Assembly (NCBI GenBank): GCA_024734495.1 | Contig: JALMQS010000153.1 | Span: forward strand, 7,465,294-7,529,293 | Reading direction: 5' to 3' | Source: Forficula auricularia | Taxonomy: Eukaryota > Arthropoda > Insecta > Dermaptera > Forficulidae | Length of the DNA stretch: 64,000 nucleotides | Part shown: in pieces, positions 10,800 through 22,374 of the stretch | Position numbering within the stretch: the first letter of the stretch is position 1 | How the letters are laid out: the number at the start of each line of letters is the position of its first letter | Made by a program: the position numbers and the translations under genes | The notes under the pieces: generated by a model | The model's database searches: none | What the model saw: only the letters and a program-made list of their open reading frames with translations | What the model was told of the DNA's origin: nothing

Positions 10800-12555
10800 A
10801 ACATATTTATATTTAGTTTATATTTATATTTATATGTTTATTTGCATTAATCAATGAACAACCTCATTGATTTCTCTTTATTAAAATCAAAAAGATGAAA
10901 CGTACTTTTTTTTACTTTATCACTATAAATAGAATTTTCATTGAGACAATTGAAACTGATATAAATATGAAGCTTTTTCCTAATTGATGAATCTAAATAT
11001 TTTGATTTCAAGTATTGCTACTCTGAATAAAAAAAAATCAATTAATAAAACTAAATATTTTGACTTATTGACTGTTTAACTAATTAAAATGCTATTTTCT
11101 TATATTAGAACGATACTATGAACCTCCTTGTTGATGAAATTGATATAATAAGATTGCTTTCTTTCTCATTTATAAATCTTTTGGTATGTTTTATCGAGAG
11201 GAGGTTGTCACACCTCTCTGCATGATGGCATGTGATGGATTTACCAAGACAACAGGTCTATACTATTGAAATATATTTAAAAATGCCAATATATGTATAT
11301 AATATCATAAATAAATAAATATAATGATTTAAATATACGATTATAGTACATGTAAGTATATGGTATATATTATATGGTAACTCCGGGCCTAAAGCCCCAT
11401 GAATCAGAATGTAGAGGTAGAGCAAAGATATTTTCATATTATTAATTTTAAATAATTAATTTTATTATCAAATAATTTAATTGTTAATTGATATTATTTA
11501 TTATTTTATTATATTACATATCAACTCGAAGTTCAATATTGTCCGGGTTAACTCATTGAATGTAAAGTATTTATCTAAAAAAATTGTATTTGAGAAATTG
11601 TAAAAATTGTCCGAACAAAGTTACAATTCAGTAGTTTTTTTTATTTTTATTAATTTCTACTATATTATTTTTTTTCCTAATTGGCTATTATGAAATTAGA
11701 GATTTCTCAACTAATCCGAAAAGTCATATAATATGGGGATTATAATTAGCTTGCATGAGACTATTTTTTTTTTAATTTAGGCCACAGTGTGGATTAAAAT
11801 TTTCAATTAATTTGGTTTGCACACCATCACGTGGGAACTAAAATCTGTTATACGTACGAGGAGGCTACAAGGCTATCTCTTTCATTCCATTTGATAATTG
11901 AATTTATTGGTATTTCGATAATGAGGTCATATATTGAATATTTATGCTAAAGAGGCTGATAACAGGCCTGAATATTGCGTCGTTTCGACACCAGGCGTAA
12001 ATTTGCCAATTTAATACAAAATACCAAAGGTTATGAGAATATTATGATGAGGTAAAACCACAACGTTAGTGGGGTCTTATTGACAAAAATCACGATATGC
12101 GTCACATCACTTAGAGATAATAATTACATGTAAAATCACAAAAATTCACTTTTCTTGCCATCTATTGCGAAAAAGTTATTGGAGAAAAAAAATATTTTCT
12201 CCCATAATAGTCCAGGAGTCATTTGGTTCTAAAAAAAGAGGTTACCTGGACATTTTACCGGGAGTTTTGAAAATGAGTAATTTTATAGATTTCGATGTGT
12301 TCTTTCCGAATTTTAACTTTGCCACCTTGTATCTTTGCCGTTAGCTCCGCCATATTGGAAAAATGGCGCCTAAAAGCAGTTTTTGACAATATTTCCTTTC
12401 TGACTCATTTCACGATAAAAATATTTATATACAAAATGAAACCAGAGAAAATTTCCTACAATTTAAGTAAGAGCCTTTTTTTTGTAAAATTAATAGTTTT
12501 GGCGTACGAGCGCCGCAAACCATTTTACATCTACGCCAACCCGTGACATTTAATT
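10800..12555. other. No gene recognised
   Basis: AT-rich DNA with short open frames lacking domains (for example 12295-12546). A fragment at 10830-10875 resembles the GAAACTATAGTC-family repeat. Nothing else is supported. Confidence 0.4.
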
Positions 12556-13095
12556 TTAACTGATTACATTTGTGAATTATAAAAAAATCTCAGTTTTCCT
12601 TCATAAAATAAAAACCACTCATCCTAAAAACTTGACTCTTATCACATTGTCCGGGAAACTTTGTTGACTTGGACGTTTACTTGGACCACTTTTTGTTAAA
12701 ACTCTTAGATTTATAGATATTCAGCATTTTCCATGACAGGAAATGATCCATTGTTTCAAAAAATGTCTAAAAAATTAGAGTGGAAAAGTTTCAGCTTAAT
12801 TAGATATAGGTAACCCGTGCCTCAACGAGGTTGAAGTCTTGAAAAAATGCAATTTTTTTCAAAAAATCGCAGTTTTTCTTTCATAAAATGGAAACCACTC
12901 TTCCTTGAAACTTGATTTCTATCTTATTCTCTAGGAAATTTTAATTACTTGAAGTTTTACTTAGACCTTGTTTTTTTGTAAAATTCTTCAATTTATAGAT
13001 ATCCTACATTTTCCGGACAGGATATGATCCGAATCCTCAAAACCGTCATGGAAAATGCTGACTATCTATAAATCTAAACCTTTAAAATTGGAAGA
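12555..13095. repeat. Foldback family with GTAACCCGTGCCTCAA hinge
   Basis: Contains repeated blocks AAAATGAAAACCACTCATCC, TTACTTGGACCACTTTTT and TAGATTTATAGATATTCAGC, partly in inverted order around a hinge with GTAACCCGTGCCTCAACGAG. Copies at 42000-42850 and 51420-52390 share both blocks and hinge. No open frame of note. This copy is the most degraded. Confidence 0.65.
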
Positions 13096-13774
13096 TTGTT
13101 AAGGATATTTTAAAGAGCATAGAAATTAAAATGAGGAGAGAATACCTGAATTAAAATATATTCCGGAAAATGAAATCTAGACCGAACTGAACTTTCTATG
13201 ACTTTTGTTCTGGAGTTATCAAGTGCATCGAAATTTTTTTGAACAAAATATGGTTATTTGCAAAACTTAAAATTACTTATTTATTACAATTTGAACACCC
13301 CCTTGTCCAAATTTAGAACAATGTTTTTTTTATCATTTCAATCATTTTTTAAATTTGGTTTAGGGAGAATGAATGGAATAGATTCTTGGTGAAAAATATA
13401 GTTTTTAATTCAAGTAAAAAATTTTTTAAAAATTTTAAACAATTGAAATAGCATCTTATCTTTTATTTTTGAGTGAAACTCACCTAGAATTTTATATTTT
13501 TTAATTGTTTAAAACTTTTTTAAAATGTTTAAATTTTCTTTACTTCATTTTTTTAATTTTTTTTATCAAAACCATAAAAAAAACATGGTTCAAAATGTTG
13601 TTTTTCCAAGTTTTAGACATTTTTGCGAATTTTTTTAGCTGAATTCAATATTAAGGAAGCCTACCTATCAGGCATACCGAGTATAATTATAAAGTTTCGG
13701 TCTGTGATCATTTTCAATTAAATAATTGGATTCCCCGTGTGGTGGCTGACAGACAAATATAAAATATGATTAAG

Positions 13775-13939
13775 CGAGGGGTGAACCGCGATTTGAATTA
13801 GGTATTTACATCTTTGGAATTATGTGGAATTATTTTGGAATTCATTGTATAATGCCCTTTTATCTATTGTCTTCTACTTGGAAATGAAAGTGGAAATGGA
13901 AGTAGGTATACACGATATTAGATCGCAGTTCACCCCTCG
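13775..13939. mobile_element. hAT-like MITE, copy 1
   Basis: A 165-bp element with inverted ends CGAGGGGTGAACCGCGAT. The flanks are TGATTAAG (13767-13774) and TGGTTAAG (13940-13947), an 8-bp target duplication with one mismatch, which fits hAT-type insertion. Other copies: 50865-50993 and 57993-58130. Internally it has no coding capacity. Confidence 0.85.
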
Positions 13940-14486
13940 TGGTTAAGTAATGGAAACGTCGTTGTGTTTTTATATAATATATTTGTATTTTATTAATAAA
14001 TATATTTAATATTTCGTAATACGGTTTTTACAATATCAAAAAAGTTTCAATAAAATTCTTGAAAAGTTTTCTCTTTTTCTTCCAATTAACTTTATATAAT
14101 TGAAGAATAAATACTCGTATTATTTAAGCAAAAAAAATCAAAGTACTAATTTTTCACAATGTGATTTAATTATCATTAAAAGCAAAAAGAAAAAGTTTAT
14201 CCTATTTATACTCTAAAATGAAATTTTCTCGAAGGAATGAGAAATAAAAAGGGTGGAATGCAAAGATGAATGAAAAATAAAAATGAAATTTACTCTGCCA
14301 ATTACATCTTTTTACTTTTTTAACAAGATGTCGCCATTCAATGTTAAATAGAGCGCAATTTTAAAAAATAAATTTAGATTTCTCTCTTTTTTCCCTAAAA
14401 ATTTTTAAATAAATTGTATAATTATCTTCACAATTAGATAATAAGTATTTCATCATTTTAATGAATTTATTTTCATAAATGCGAAT
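13940..14486. other. AT-rich spacer, no gene recognised
   Basis: Nothing recognisable apart from A/T-rich low-complexity text. Confidence 0.4.
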
Positions 14487-14506
14487 ATAATAATAATAAT
14501 AATAAT
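14487..14506. repeat. (TAA)n microsatellite
   Basis: About 6.5 copies of TAA in a row. Confidence 0.8.
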
Positions 14507-14799
14507 CCCGGAAGATGAAAACAGAAATATTCCATTCAGTTCAATTTCATTTAACAAAAGAACAAATGAGTGGTTTAAATGATTTTTTGATTAAACTCCG
14601 CATTCAATAAATGTTATTATAATTATAACGGGGATGGTAAAATAATTAAGAATTGGATGAAAAAGTAAAAACTTTTTAAATCTTCCCAATACATCTACTT
14701 ATATGATACAGGTTTTTTAGGCGAAAAATTTCTATATACAAGAAACATGTGCAGATAGATAAAAGTTTCAAACTTTAATTTACTAATAATTGAAAGTAA

Positions 14800-15385
14800 T
14801 GGAAGGCAGCCCAGGGGTAGTGAGGAAAGAAAAAACTAACACATATCCAAATGAGGTGTAATTTATTTGAATCCTTCCTCCTTCCCTCTCAAATCGACGT
14901 TTCGGAAGATTCTTCCCCCCTTCCTCAGGGCATACAAACCAATATTACAAAACCATAAAAGATCTGGGTTGGTCATCAACAATAATACAATTATAAATAC
15001 AAGTAAAAAACAAACAACCAGATTATCAATAGAAAAAAAACATTTCACCCACTTTAAGGGGTCAATAAAGGAAACAAATAAAGTAAAAGAATTGTTTCTT
15101 TCCATTGATAATCTGGATGTTTGTTTTTTACTTGTATTTATAATTGTATTATTGTTGATGAAATGAATGATGACCGACTCTGATTTATTATAATGTTGTA
15201 ATATTCGTTTGTAGACTCTGAAGAAGTAGCAAAAAATCCTCCGAAACGTCGGTTTGAAAGGAAAGGAGGAAGGATTCACACCTCATTTGGACATGTGTTA
15301 ATTTTTCTTTCCTCACTCCCTCTGGGCTGCCTTCCATTACTTTCAATTAAAAGTTCTACCAGCCCGTCTTCTCCAGAGAAAATTT
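14800..15385. mobile_element. Foldback with two hammerhead-like cores
   Basis: A palindrome of about 585 bp. The outer ends carry GTAATGGAAGGCAGCCCAGG and GTGAGGAAAGAAAA. Each arm holds a core: minus 14928-14899 (CTGAGGA, hairpin GGAAGAATCTTCC, GAAAC, GTC) and plus 15218-15247 (CTGAAGA, a decayed stem, GAAAC, GTC). Long open frames on both strands (14863-15279) come from the palindrome and have no protein domain. Sister elements: 49740-50195 (best preserved) and 3225-3400. I infer a non-autonomous Penelope-like or retrozyme-like element. Confidence 0.75.
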
Positions 15386-15519
15386 CTTTGCAAATAATTT
15401 AATAATGTTTGCAAAAAATCTTCAATATTTTTCATTACCTACTAATAGATATTATTCAAATGATTACTTTCTACAAAACTACCTAAGTATTAAATACTAG
15501 AATTAGAATATACAGAGTC

Positions 15520-15750
15520 GTCATCATTTGCAGTCAAAGGCTAGGCCGTTAAGTCTGTTCCAGCTAAGACATTATTCTGCCAACATCCTTTAGGGCATCC
15601 GCGATCCCTTTTTCCTTTGGGTCTATAGTTCAGGGCATATTTTAGTAGTCTTGTGTCTTCCATCCTTTCGAGGTGGTCAATACAATTTTGTTTATATTTA
15701 TCCCTTACAATATCTATTTCTGAGATTTGGAGAGTTCTTCACTTATTTTA
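15520..15750 (-). pseudogene. LINE reverse transcriptase C-terminal remnant
   Basis: Minus-strand translation gives DHLERMEDTRLLKYA, then RPKGKRDRG and a stop after WQNNVLAGTDL. This matches the extreme C-terminus of RTE-type endonuclease/reverse transcriptases (HVKRME...LEWKP.GKR.RGRP..RW), followed by a GATGACGAC-like tail at the 3' end. Only about 60-70 residues survive, so it is a 5'-truncated insertion. Confidence 0.6.
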
Positions 15751-16084
15751 CTATTTTAGGTAGATTTCGAAGAAATATACCTATTGCGCTCGCTTTCATG
15801 GTGGACGTCAAAAAAATTTCATCATAGTTTTTCCGATCATGGCCTCTAGACCCCAATTTGGCACAAAATTTAGTCGTGATGTAAATAAGAACTGATTAAT
15901 ATCTGGTGACTTCAGCCCCAAGGGGGTGAAAATGGTGTGGGTTGAAATCTTGAAAAAATCATAACAACTTTCATATGAATGATACCACCCTATAGCACAA
16001 TGTTTCAAATTTTATAGCAACTATATAGTTTGAAAAATTATGCTACTAGGGCAGTTTGGTTGCAAATGGCAAACATTCTACTAA

Positions 16085-16335
16085 GTACCTGGCCACTGGT
16101 CGATGCTCGGTAACTTTTTGCTTCAGTTAAAGGCTATATATTAATCCCCAAAATCCCCCACCTCGCCCCCGGACCCCTCACCACTTCACCCTACCTCTTG
16201 CCCGCCACCTGCACCCCCACATCTACCTCTACTCTCACCTCTACCCCCATCGCCACACTCCGGCCTTGCACCCAGTTTTTGCATTCCTAAACTTCTAGTG
16301 GCCCACAGATTATGTGTATATAGGTATGTAAATAA
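16085..16335 (-). mobile_element. Helitron-like 3' end with C-rich core
   Basis: On the minus strand the end reads AAGTTACCGAGCATCGACCA then GTGGCCAGGTACT, in which the family hairpin (ACCGAGC ATC GCTCGGT in better copies) precedes a CT-containing terminus, as in Helitron 3' ends. Next to it is a strand-asymmetric block of about 130 bp (16140-16275), C-rich on the plus strand, and then GCACCCAGTTTTTGCATTCC. Same family as 26170-26812, 41537-41938, 53034-53808, 54334-55200 and 55205-56646. The 5' end of this copy is unclear. Confidence 0.6.
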
Positions 16336-16763
16336 ATACAGTATAATTATTTTTTTAATTAAATACCAATTTTTGACTTCATCAATTAAATTGCCAGATT
16401 CTAATATATAATAATATGTTTGTGGAATTTAAAACTTAATTTATAATCAATTAAATTTCTTTTTTTTATAAATTTTATTAAACCAATTATTTTACATTAA
16501 TTAATGTATACATTGTATTTTTGCTTCGATTCCGGAGATTACTTCTCCACCATCGAGTGTCCTTATTCATCTTTAGTCCTTGTTTTTAATAAGAGGAAAA
16601 ATCTAATTAGATAAAAAAACCTCTTTTCCGATAATTATTTCAATTCCAAATTAAATTTCCTACTTTTAATATACATCTAATAATATTTGTAATGATCTTT
16701 TTGTGGAATTTAAAATTTAAAAACCAATTAATTATTAAAAGGAAATTGAATAAAAATGTAATT

Positions 16764-17320
16764 CTATGTTAAAGGGGGAGTAGAGCCACTTCTAAATCTA
16801 TCTCCTCTTGCCGCCTGACGCATGGATTTTTTTATTTTATCTAGTCTTCTATATCCTTTGACGCCTCTAAGGAAACGCATTTCCTCAACTGTAATTTGAC
16901 TGTCCTCTCTCTTGGTCGTGACCCAGGTTTCACTTCCGTACAGGAGCGTTGACCTGGCGGCTACTTTATACAATTTTACTTGAACCTCCATAGATATTTT
17001 CTTTAAGTGTTGAGTTATGGTGCCGCACACATGTTGAAATCGGTCTAATTTTTTATCCAGATCTACTTCCCCACAAGACTCAGCTCGCACCCAGATAATT
17101 GAATTGGTTGACTTGTTCCATTATTGATCCATCTACTATAACAATCTTAGATCGTAGAAGACGTTTGCCTCTAAAAGCCATAATTTTCGTTTTTGATCAG
17201 GATATTTTAAGATTGTATTTTCTGGCCATTTGTAAAAATAATATATGTATGGATCGTTGTAATTTGTCTTCACTATCCTGGATTATGAGCTGGTCATCCG
17301 CAAATAGTAAAGTGTTATAA
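16764..17320 (-). pseudogene. RTE-type LINE reverse transcriptase, 3' part
   Basis: The minus strand encodes LLFADDQLIIQDS near 17318-17280, the F/YADD box holding two catalytic aspartates of reverse transcriptase. Thumb and C-terminal text follows: KIMAFRGKR, QVNQFNYLG, VKLYKVAARSTLLYGSETWV and EEMRFLRGVKGYRR. This domain order is that of RTE-like endonuclease/reverse transcriptases that drive target-primed retrotransposition. There is at least one stop (after NLKIS) and a frame change, so it is dead. The upstream part of the same gene continues at 18045-18180 after a foldback insertion. Confidence 0.8.
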
Positions 17321-18030
17321 ATCATAAGTTTCCTGTATTTGATTTGATAGCGAATCGAATGCAGATGATTTTTGTCAAATATTAAGTGAAAATAATATCC
17401 GAATTTATATATTTCTAACTTGAAATAGTTAAGTTATTTTTCTCATTAATATATCAAAGAATAATTAACACATTAACGAGAATTGTATTTGATCGCGCTT
17501 TTTAAACTAGATATATCGCGAGACTACTGCTGGTCGAAGCTATTGGAGTCTGCTGAGTCTTAAGACTGGACCAAGAGAGAATGAAAAAGATGTGATCCAT
17601 TTGGCTACAATCCAGCATCATTTCGCGATTCGCCCGCATGACACTTTTTATATCAAACACTGATATGGATCACCAAATGAATTTGAAATCTGAGATGTTA
17701 TATATTCAATCTCCCAGTCCAGAGCGCCCGATCTGTTAACATGTGTGTTAGGTGTTATATATTTTGGTGATCCATATCAGTGTTTGATATAAAAAGTGTC
17801 ATGCGGGCTAATCGAGAAATGATGCTGGATTATAGCCAAATGAATTACATCCTTTTCATTCTCTCTTGGTCCAGACTTAAGACTCAGCAGACTCTAATAG
17901 CTTCAACCAGTAGTAGTCTCGCGATATATATCTTGTTTAAAAAGCGCGATCAAAAACAATTCTCGTTAATGTGTTAATTATTCTTTGATATATTAATGAG
18001 AAAATTAACTTCACTATTTAAAGTGTTATA
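17321..18030. mobile_element. Foldback MITE inside the reverse transcriptase relic
   Basis: A palindrome of about 700 bp. The arms share AATTAACACATTAACGAGAA, GATCGCGCTTTTTAAAC and GGAGTCTGCTGAGTCTTAAG, meeting around 17650-17770, where TATCAAACACTGATATGGAT also pairs with its complement. The left end carries a CATAAGTTTCCTGTATTTGA terminus also seen at 34747 and, inverted, at 53960-53990. GTGTTATAA is present at both junctions (17311-17319 and about 18020-18030), suggesting a target duplication. Related copies: 34747-35170, 53815-54000, 61380-61960. No transposase. Confidence 0.8.
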
Positions 18031-18044
18031 AGTTATAATTTAAA

Positions 18045-18180
18045 ATAAATATATATTTCTTTTTAAGAGTATGCCATCTTTCACATTATTTTTCCAGGAT
18101 CTAAGAAGTCGTGTATATAAATTAAACAAAGTGGGTGAGAGCACTGCACCCTTGTCGAACTCTCTGATTTTCTTCCTGTG
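18045..18180 (-). pseudogene. RTE-type reverse transcriptase, upstream part
   Basis: Minus-strand translation gives RVRQGC and then, after a frameshift, LSPTLFNLYIHDFL. This is the conserved 'GVRQGCxLSPxLFNxYI' block that lies just N-terminal of the FADD box. It is the same gene as 16764-17320, separated from it by the foldback. Non-functional. Confidence 0.75.
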
Positions 18181-18499
18181 CCTGAATATACAGAGTGATT
18201 AACGAATAATATCGCCTCTTATAAAGTTTTGGGTTGAAGCTTTTTTCGTGCCAAAGCTCTGGAGCCTTCTATCAAGGACTGGACTCGCCTAGCTCTTACG
18301 CAGCTTTCATTCTTCTGCGCTCAATTTGTTGCCTAAATACAGGCGATCCAACGTCATAAATCAAGTTAAAATTCAGACTACATTTTGAGAATTTTAATTA
18401 GTACAGTTTTACATATTTTATAATTCAATATTTTTCTTATACGTGCAAAACAATTAAATTAGTTAAAAAGCTCTAAATGGAAAAATTCAAGTTCGATTT

Positions 18500-19286
18500 C
18501 GGACAAGAGCTACAATTTTCCATTATTATTAATATACTTTTCAGAAAAAATAACTGGAACAATATTCGAGAAATATTCATATAATTTTTTTGAAATGGTT
18601 AATTTAAATGATTTTCCCTGAACTACCCTATATATCGATGGTGTTGGGGAAAAAGGGCCGATCTGCAATTTCCAGAATGTTTCTAAAACTAAAAAACTGA
18701 GTTTCCAATTCATTTTCTTTTTGAAAGTTATAGATTTTTTATGTAACGGTTAATGGGCAATATTAGCTATATTTAATATACATCCTTAAATTTACTTGAT
18801 CACGTGGTTAATTGCAAGACAATAAAAATACAAGAGTATTGTACATTGGCCCTTTAGCATAAGTGAATATATTAAAAATTGGACAACAATCTGTCAGTTT
18901 GGGCCTTTTACTTTTCTAATTTTTAGCATAGTGGAAATAGAGCTAAAATAAAATAAAACTATAATACATAAAATACTAATTATTTTTGCTTGAAACAGAC
19001 CTATAATAAAATGAACACAAAGTGTCAGATTGGCCCTTTGGATTAATTTAAATGCATTTTGGCCCCAAACACCAATAAGTTTGGCCCTTTTGCATTTTCA
19101 TGTTTAAGTTGATTTCAGGTTGGCCCAAATTATTTGATGAGCTTGTAGATAGAGATCAGATAGGCCCTAGTGGAAAAAATCAAATTGGCCCTTTTCCCCC
19201 AACACCATCGATATATTACACATTTTTGATAACGATCCCAGAATTTCTTCTGAAAAGTTATAATTCTTTATTTTATTTGTAGTTTT
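18500..19286. repeat. Foldback with repeated TTGGCCCTTTT motif
   Basis: Arms with ATCGATGGTGTTGGGGAAAA (left, about 18634) and its complement (right, 19193-19212) extend outward through ACTTTTCAGAA-like text. Between them, a TTGGCCCTTT or GGCCCTTT(T) motif recurs irregularly about seven times (for example near 18845, 18901, 19033, 19080, 19186). No coding domain. Confidence 0.65.
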
Positions 19287-19297
19287 ATCAAGAAGTA

Positions 19298-19515
19298 TTT
19301 TTTTAATTTATTTAATGTCACCGGGAACAAAGCCCATTTAGACAGCACATAAGTAGAGTGTTAGTAGGGTTAGTGAGGGAGCCGAGTTTTCAGCCGGTAG
19401 AAAATTTTTATTTGCCAGCCAGGATCGAACCCCGGACCTCCACTTCAACATCGTCATAAACGATCGATGCCGAAGCGAAGCCAGTGCGTTAGCTGACTGA
19501 GCTACCCGATTCCCC
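19298..19515 (-). mobile_element. tRNA-derived SINE with 11-bp target duplication
   Basis: A 218-bp element on the minus strand. The head GGTAGCTCAGTCAGCTAACG is an A-box, and GGGGTTCGATCCTGG is a B-box of a tRNA-like promoter. The tail carries TGCTGTCTAAATGGGCTTTG and TTCCCGGTG and ends in an A/T-rich run. Both sides carry ATCAAGAAGTA (19287-19297 and 19516-19526), the target duplication made by LINE machinery. The tail matches the SINE at 10615-10797. Confidence 0.9.
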
Positions 19516-19699
19516 ATCAAGAAGTAAATACTTTAAAAATTTTCTCAAATGTTTTAAATAAAATTTCATTTAAAGAATTAATAATTCTCTAATGCATAAG
19601 GCACCACTCTAGTACTAAAAATAAATAGCTTATTCACAAATTAATTGTCTTTCATTTCTCTATTCTTTTCAAAATCTTAATTATTATTCTTCCTTGTGC

Positions 19700-20330
19700 C
19701 CCTCCTCGCCCCTGAGTTACCCCTGGTCTCTGTCTTTATGCTGTCTTCCTTCTCTTATAATCTGTAGGATTACACAAATCCTGGCATATAACAAAATATT
19801 AATCGTCTTATACCTTCGTTCATTTAACTTGCAAAGTGAAATAATAAAGTTTACTAAATTAGTTAAAAAGCAATAGCAATATTTGTTACAAGATCTTCAT
19901 TAAGTGACATCAATGTTACAGTCAAAGTTAATTATGATTTTGTATATAGAGAGTTCAATTTCCTACTAATCAATAATAGGCCTACCTGTTTGAAACGTCG
20001 GAAAAGTCATTTTCATTAAACATAAGCCTCATGTACTATTTTAACACGATTTCGCTCCAACACAGCTTAGAAACTATGTAAAATGTTTAAGTATACATTT
20101 TTGTGAGTAATTTTTCAAAAGAAATGTAATTCCAATCCCCCATGATACCTTAAAAAATTATTGATAAAATGACAAATATTAGAACAAAGAGTTACATTTT
20201 TTATAAATAATTCTTGATTAATTAATTCTGAACATCTATTTCAATTTTTTCTTATTCAAATTTTTTGAAACCTCGATTTATCTAAATTTGAATATTTTGA
20301 GTTTTTAGATTTTACATGTTGGTCACACTT
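19700..20330. other. No gene recognised
   Basis: AT-rich spacer. I see no domain, RNA gene or clear repeat. Confidence 0.4.
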
Positions 20331-20339
20331 TTTAGATTT

Positions 20340-20990
20340 TGTCAAGGTTTAAAACATTATATCAGACCAAAAAAAGGGGGGGCGGGTCAAAAATGAAAAT
20401 TCTAGCCCCCTCGACCAAACTCAACCAAATTTTGCATACACACTCTGTGGACCCACAGAAGGCCAGAAATGCAAAATCCAACCACCCAAAATGAAGGGGG
20501 AGGGGGATCAAAAATGAAAATTCTACTAGTCCTTTCGACCAAACTATGTTACAAAATTTGGTTAGTTTTTGCATTTCTAGCCTTCTGAGAATCCACAGAA
20601 TATGTATGCAAAATTTGGTTGAGTTTGCCCTATATAGTTTGAAACATTGTGCTACTAGGGTGATCAAAAGGGCTAGAATTTTCATTTTTGGTCCTCTCCC
20701 AATTTCGGGTGGTTAGTTTTTGCATTTCTAGCCTTCTGGGGGTCCACAGAATATGTATACAAAGTTTGGTTGAGTTTGGTCGAAAGGGCTAGAATTTTCA
20801 TTTTTGAACCTCCCTCCCTTTTTTTCTTCTGATACCTTTAATGTTTAAAACACATTTAAAAATTATATATATTTTATGTTCTTTTCAAAAATATATTCAG
20901 TTTTTTCTAAATTCTTTTATTTTTTATATATACCTCTTCAAAATGTGGTATATCTTTATGTCCCTCCCTTTATTATTAATTAGTAATAAA
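20340..20990. repeat. Composite repeat with TTTGGTTGAGTTTGGTCGAA units
   Basis: Several direct and inverted copies of a unit containing TTTGCATTTCTAGCCTTCTG, CCACAGAATATGTAT, AAATTTGGTTGAG and GGGCTAGAATTTTCATTTTT, set between GATACCT/GGTATC-like ends (ATTATATCAGACCAAAAAAA at left and TTTTTCTTCTGATACC at right). The right part (20830-20990) with TATACCTCTTCAAAATGTGG matches the right half of the mariner-end MITE at 50584-51150, and the unit also occurs at 54590-54800. Non-coding. Confidence 0.65.
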
Positions 20991-21837
20991 TGCGTTTTTA
21001 GTGTAAATAAATTTTTGCTCTTTTGTTATTTAATACTTGTGCGGGTGAACGATTATTTCATTAGAATCTAATCTAGGAAAAGGCCTATAATTATATTGAT
21101 TTGTTCAAATTAGTTTTTATATTAAGATTTAAATTGCATTTACTCGTATACATTTTACAATGCTTGATTAGAATAAGTAGAGAAAGCAATCATATATAAA
21201 ACATATCTTAAAAGGGAATTTCTTTTATACACTTATTTAGTTAGAGTTTATAATATAGGAATAAATTAGAATAGATTTAATTGTACATTGCGAGTGGTTC
21301 GAAAACAAGCTCCGACCTGTTTGCATGAATTGGAAAAAATCTTTCAATTCGATACTTCTAGGATTTCCCTTTTAACTATTAGGTGCTTGTACAATAACTA
21401 GTACTCTCTATTGCAGGGTCCAAAGTTCACTCCCCACCACAACCCCATGATCCCTTAAGCCCATGCGACGTGAATTGGGAACTCCGCCAGGCGAAAATCA
21501 ACGTTTTCCACCAAGGACTGCCATGTTGAGTATCTCCAGTGATTCTGCGCGCTTCGACTCGTCTTCCAGGTGAGATTTTTTTTCTCATTCTTTTTTGAAT
21601 TTTCTTTATTCTACCCATTCTTTATTTATATATTTATTTCACAGTTAAAAAAATAAATTATCTCAATATTAATATCTCTATTTCTACTACTTTTTCAAAT
21701 ACTTAACTAAAATTAACATTTAATAACTCGTATTGTAAACCAGTCTTAACCTTCCATCCAAATTTGAAAAATACTATATGTCGAAACTTCGTTCATTTTG
21801 ATGAAATTTTCTCTACAAAAATCTGCAATCTATGGAT

Positions 21838-22148
21838 CAGTGTTCCGCAAACTTTTTGTGTTCAAGGTACACCTACCAAATCAAGAAATTTTAGAGGTAC
21901 ACCAAAGAAAAATCCAATGTTTATTAAATATTTATTTATTATTAAAATCAATATAATATGAAAAGATTTTTAATGAGAAACGTGAGCCTGCTTAACTGAG
22001 AACAGGCGATTAAAATTTGGAGGAATGGTTGATAAGGCTGCTCTCATCTCTCAGCAATATATTCACAAAACTTGACATTTTCCGTGGCACACCAACTAAT
22101 GACCACGGTACACCAGTGTGCCGCGGGACACACTTTGCGGAACACTGA
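21838..22148. mobile_element. Short hAT-type element, ends only
   Basis: Inverted ends GATCAGTGTTCCGCAAACTT (left) and the complement with CACACTTTGCGGAACACTGA (right) bound about 310 bp without coding capacity. The CAGTG start and subterminal GTACACC/GGTGTACC motifs fit a hAT-type MITE. The flanking 8 bp do not match clearly, so the target duplication has decayed or the borders are slightly off. Confidence 0.7.
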
Positions 22149-22374
22149 TCTAGATGGTTTGAACTTGAACTTTTCTTTCACTAAACAACTCCACTACTAA
22201 ACTCTAGAAGCAAGGGGTTACAAGAATTCCAAATACAAGTCTTTTTTCAGATTAAATTAATTTCTTAATTTTTATTATTTTAGGAACGACCTTTTCACTC
22301 AGGTAAGAAAATCTATAATCGAAATGAATATCAGATTTAGAAATTAATCTTTTAATATCTCAGGATTGGATGAA

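Noticed and set aside
14863..15279. 138-codon and 99-codon open frames on opposite strands
   Set aside because: Both are read from the two arms of the same palindrome and mirror each other. No protein domain, and the area is better explained as a hammerhead-bearing foldback.
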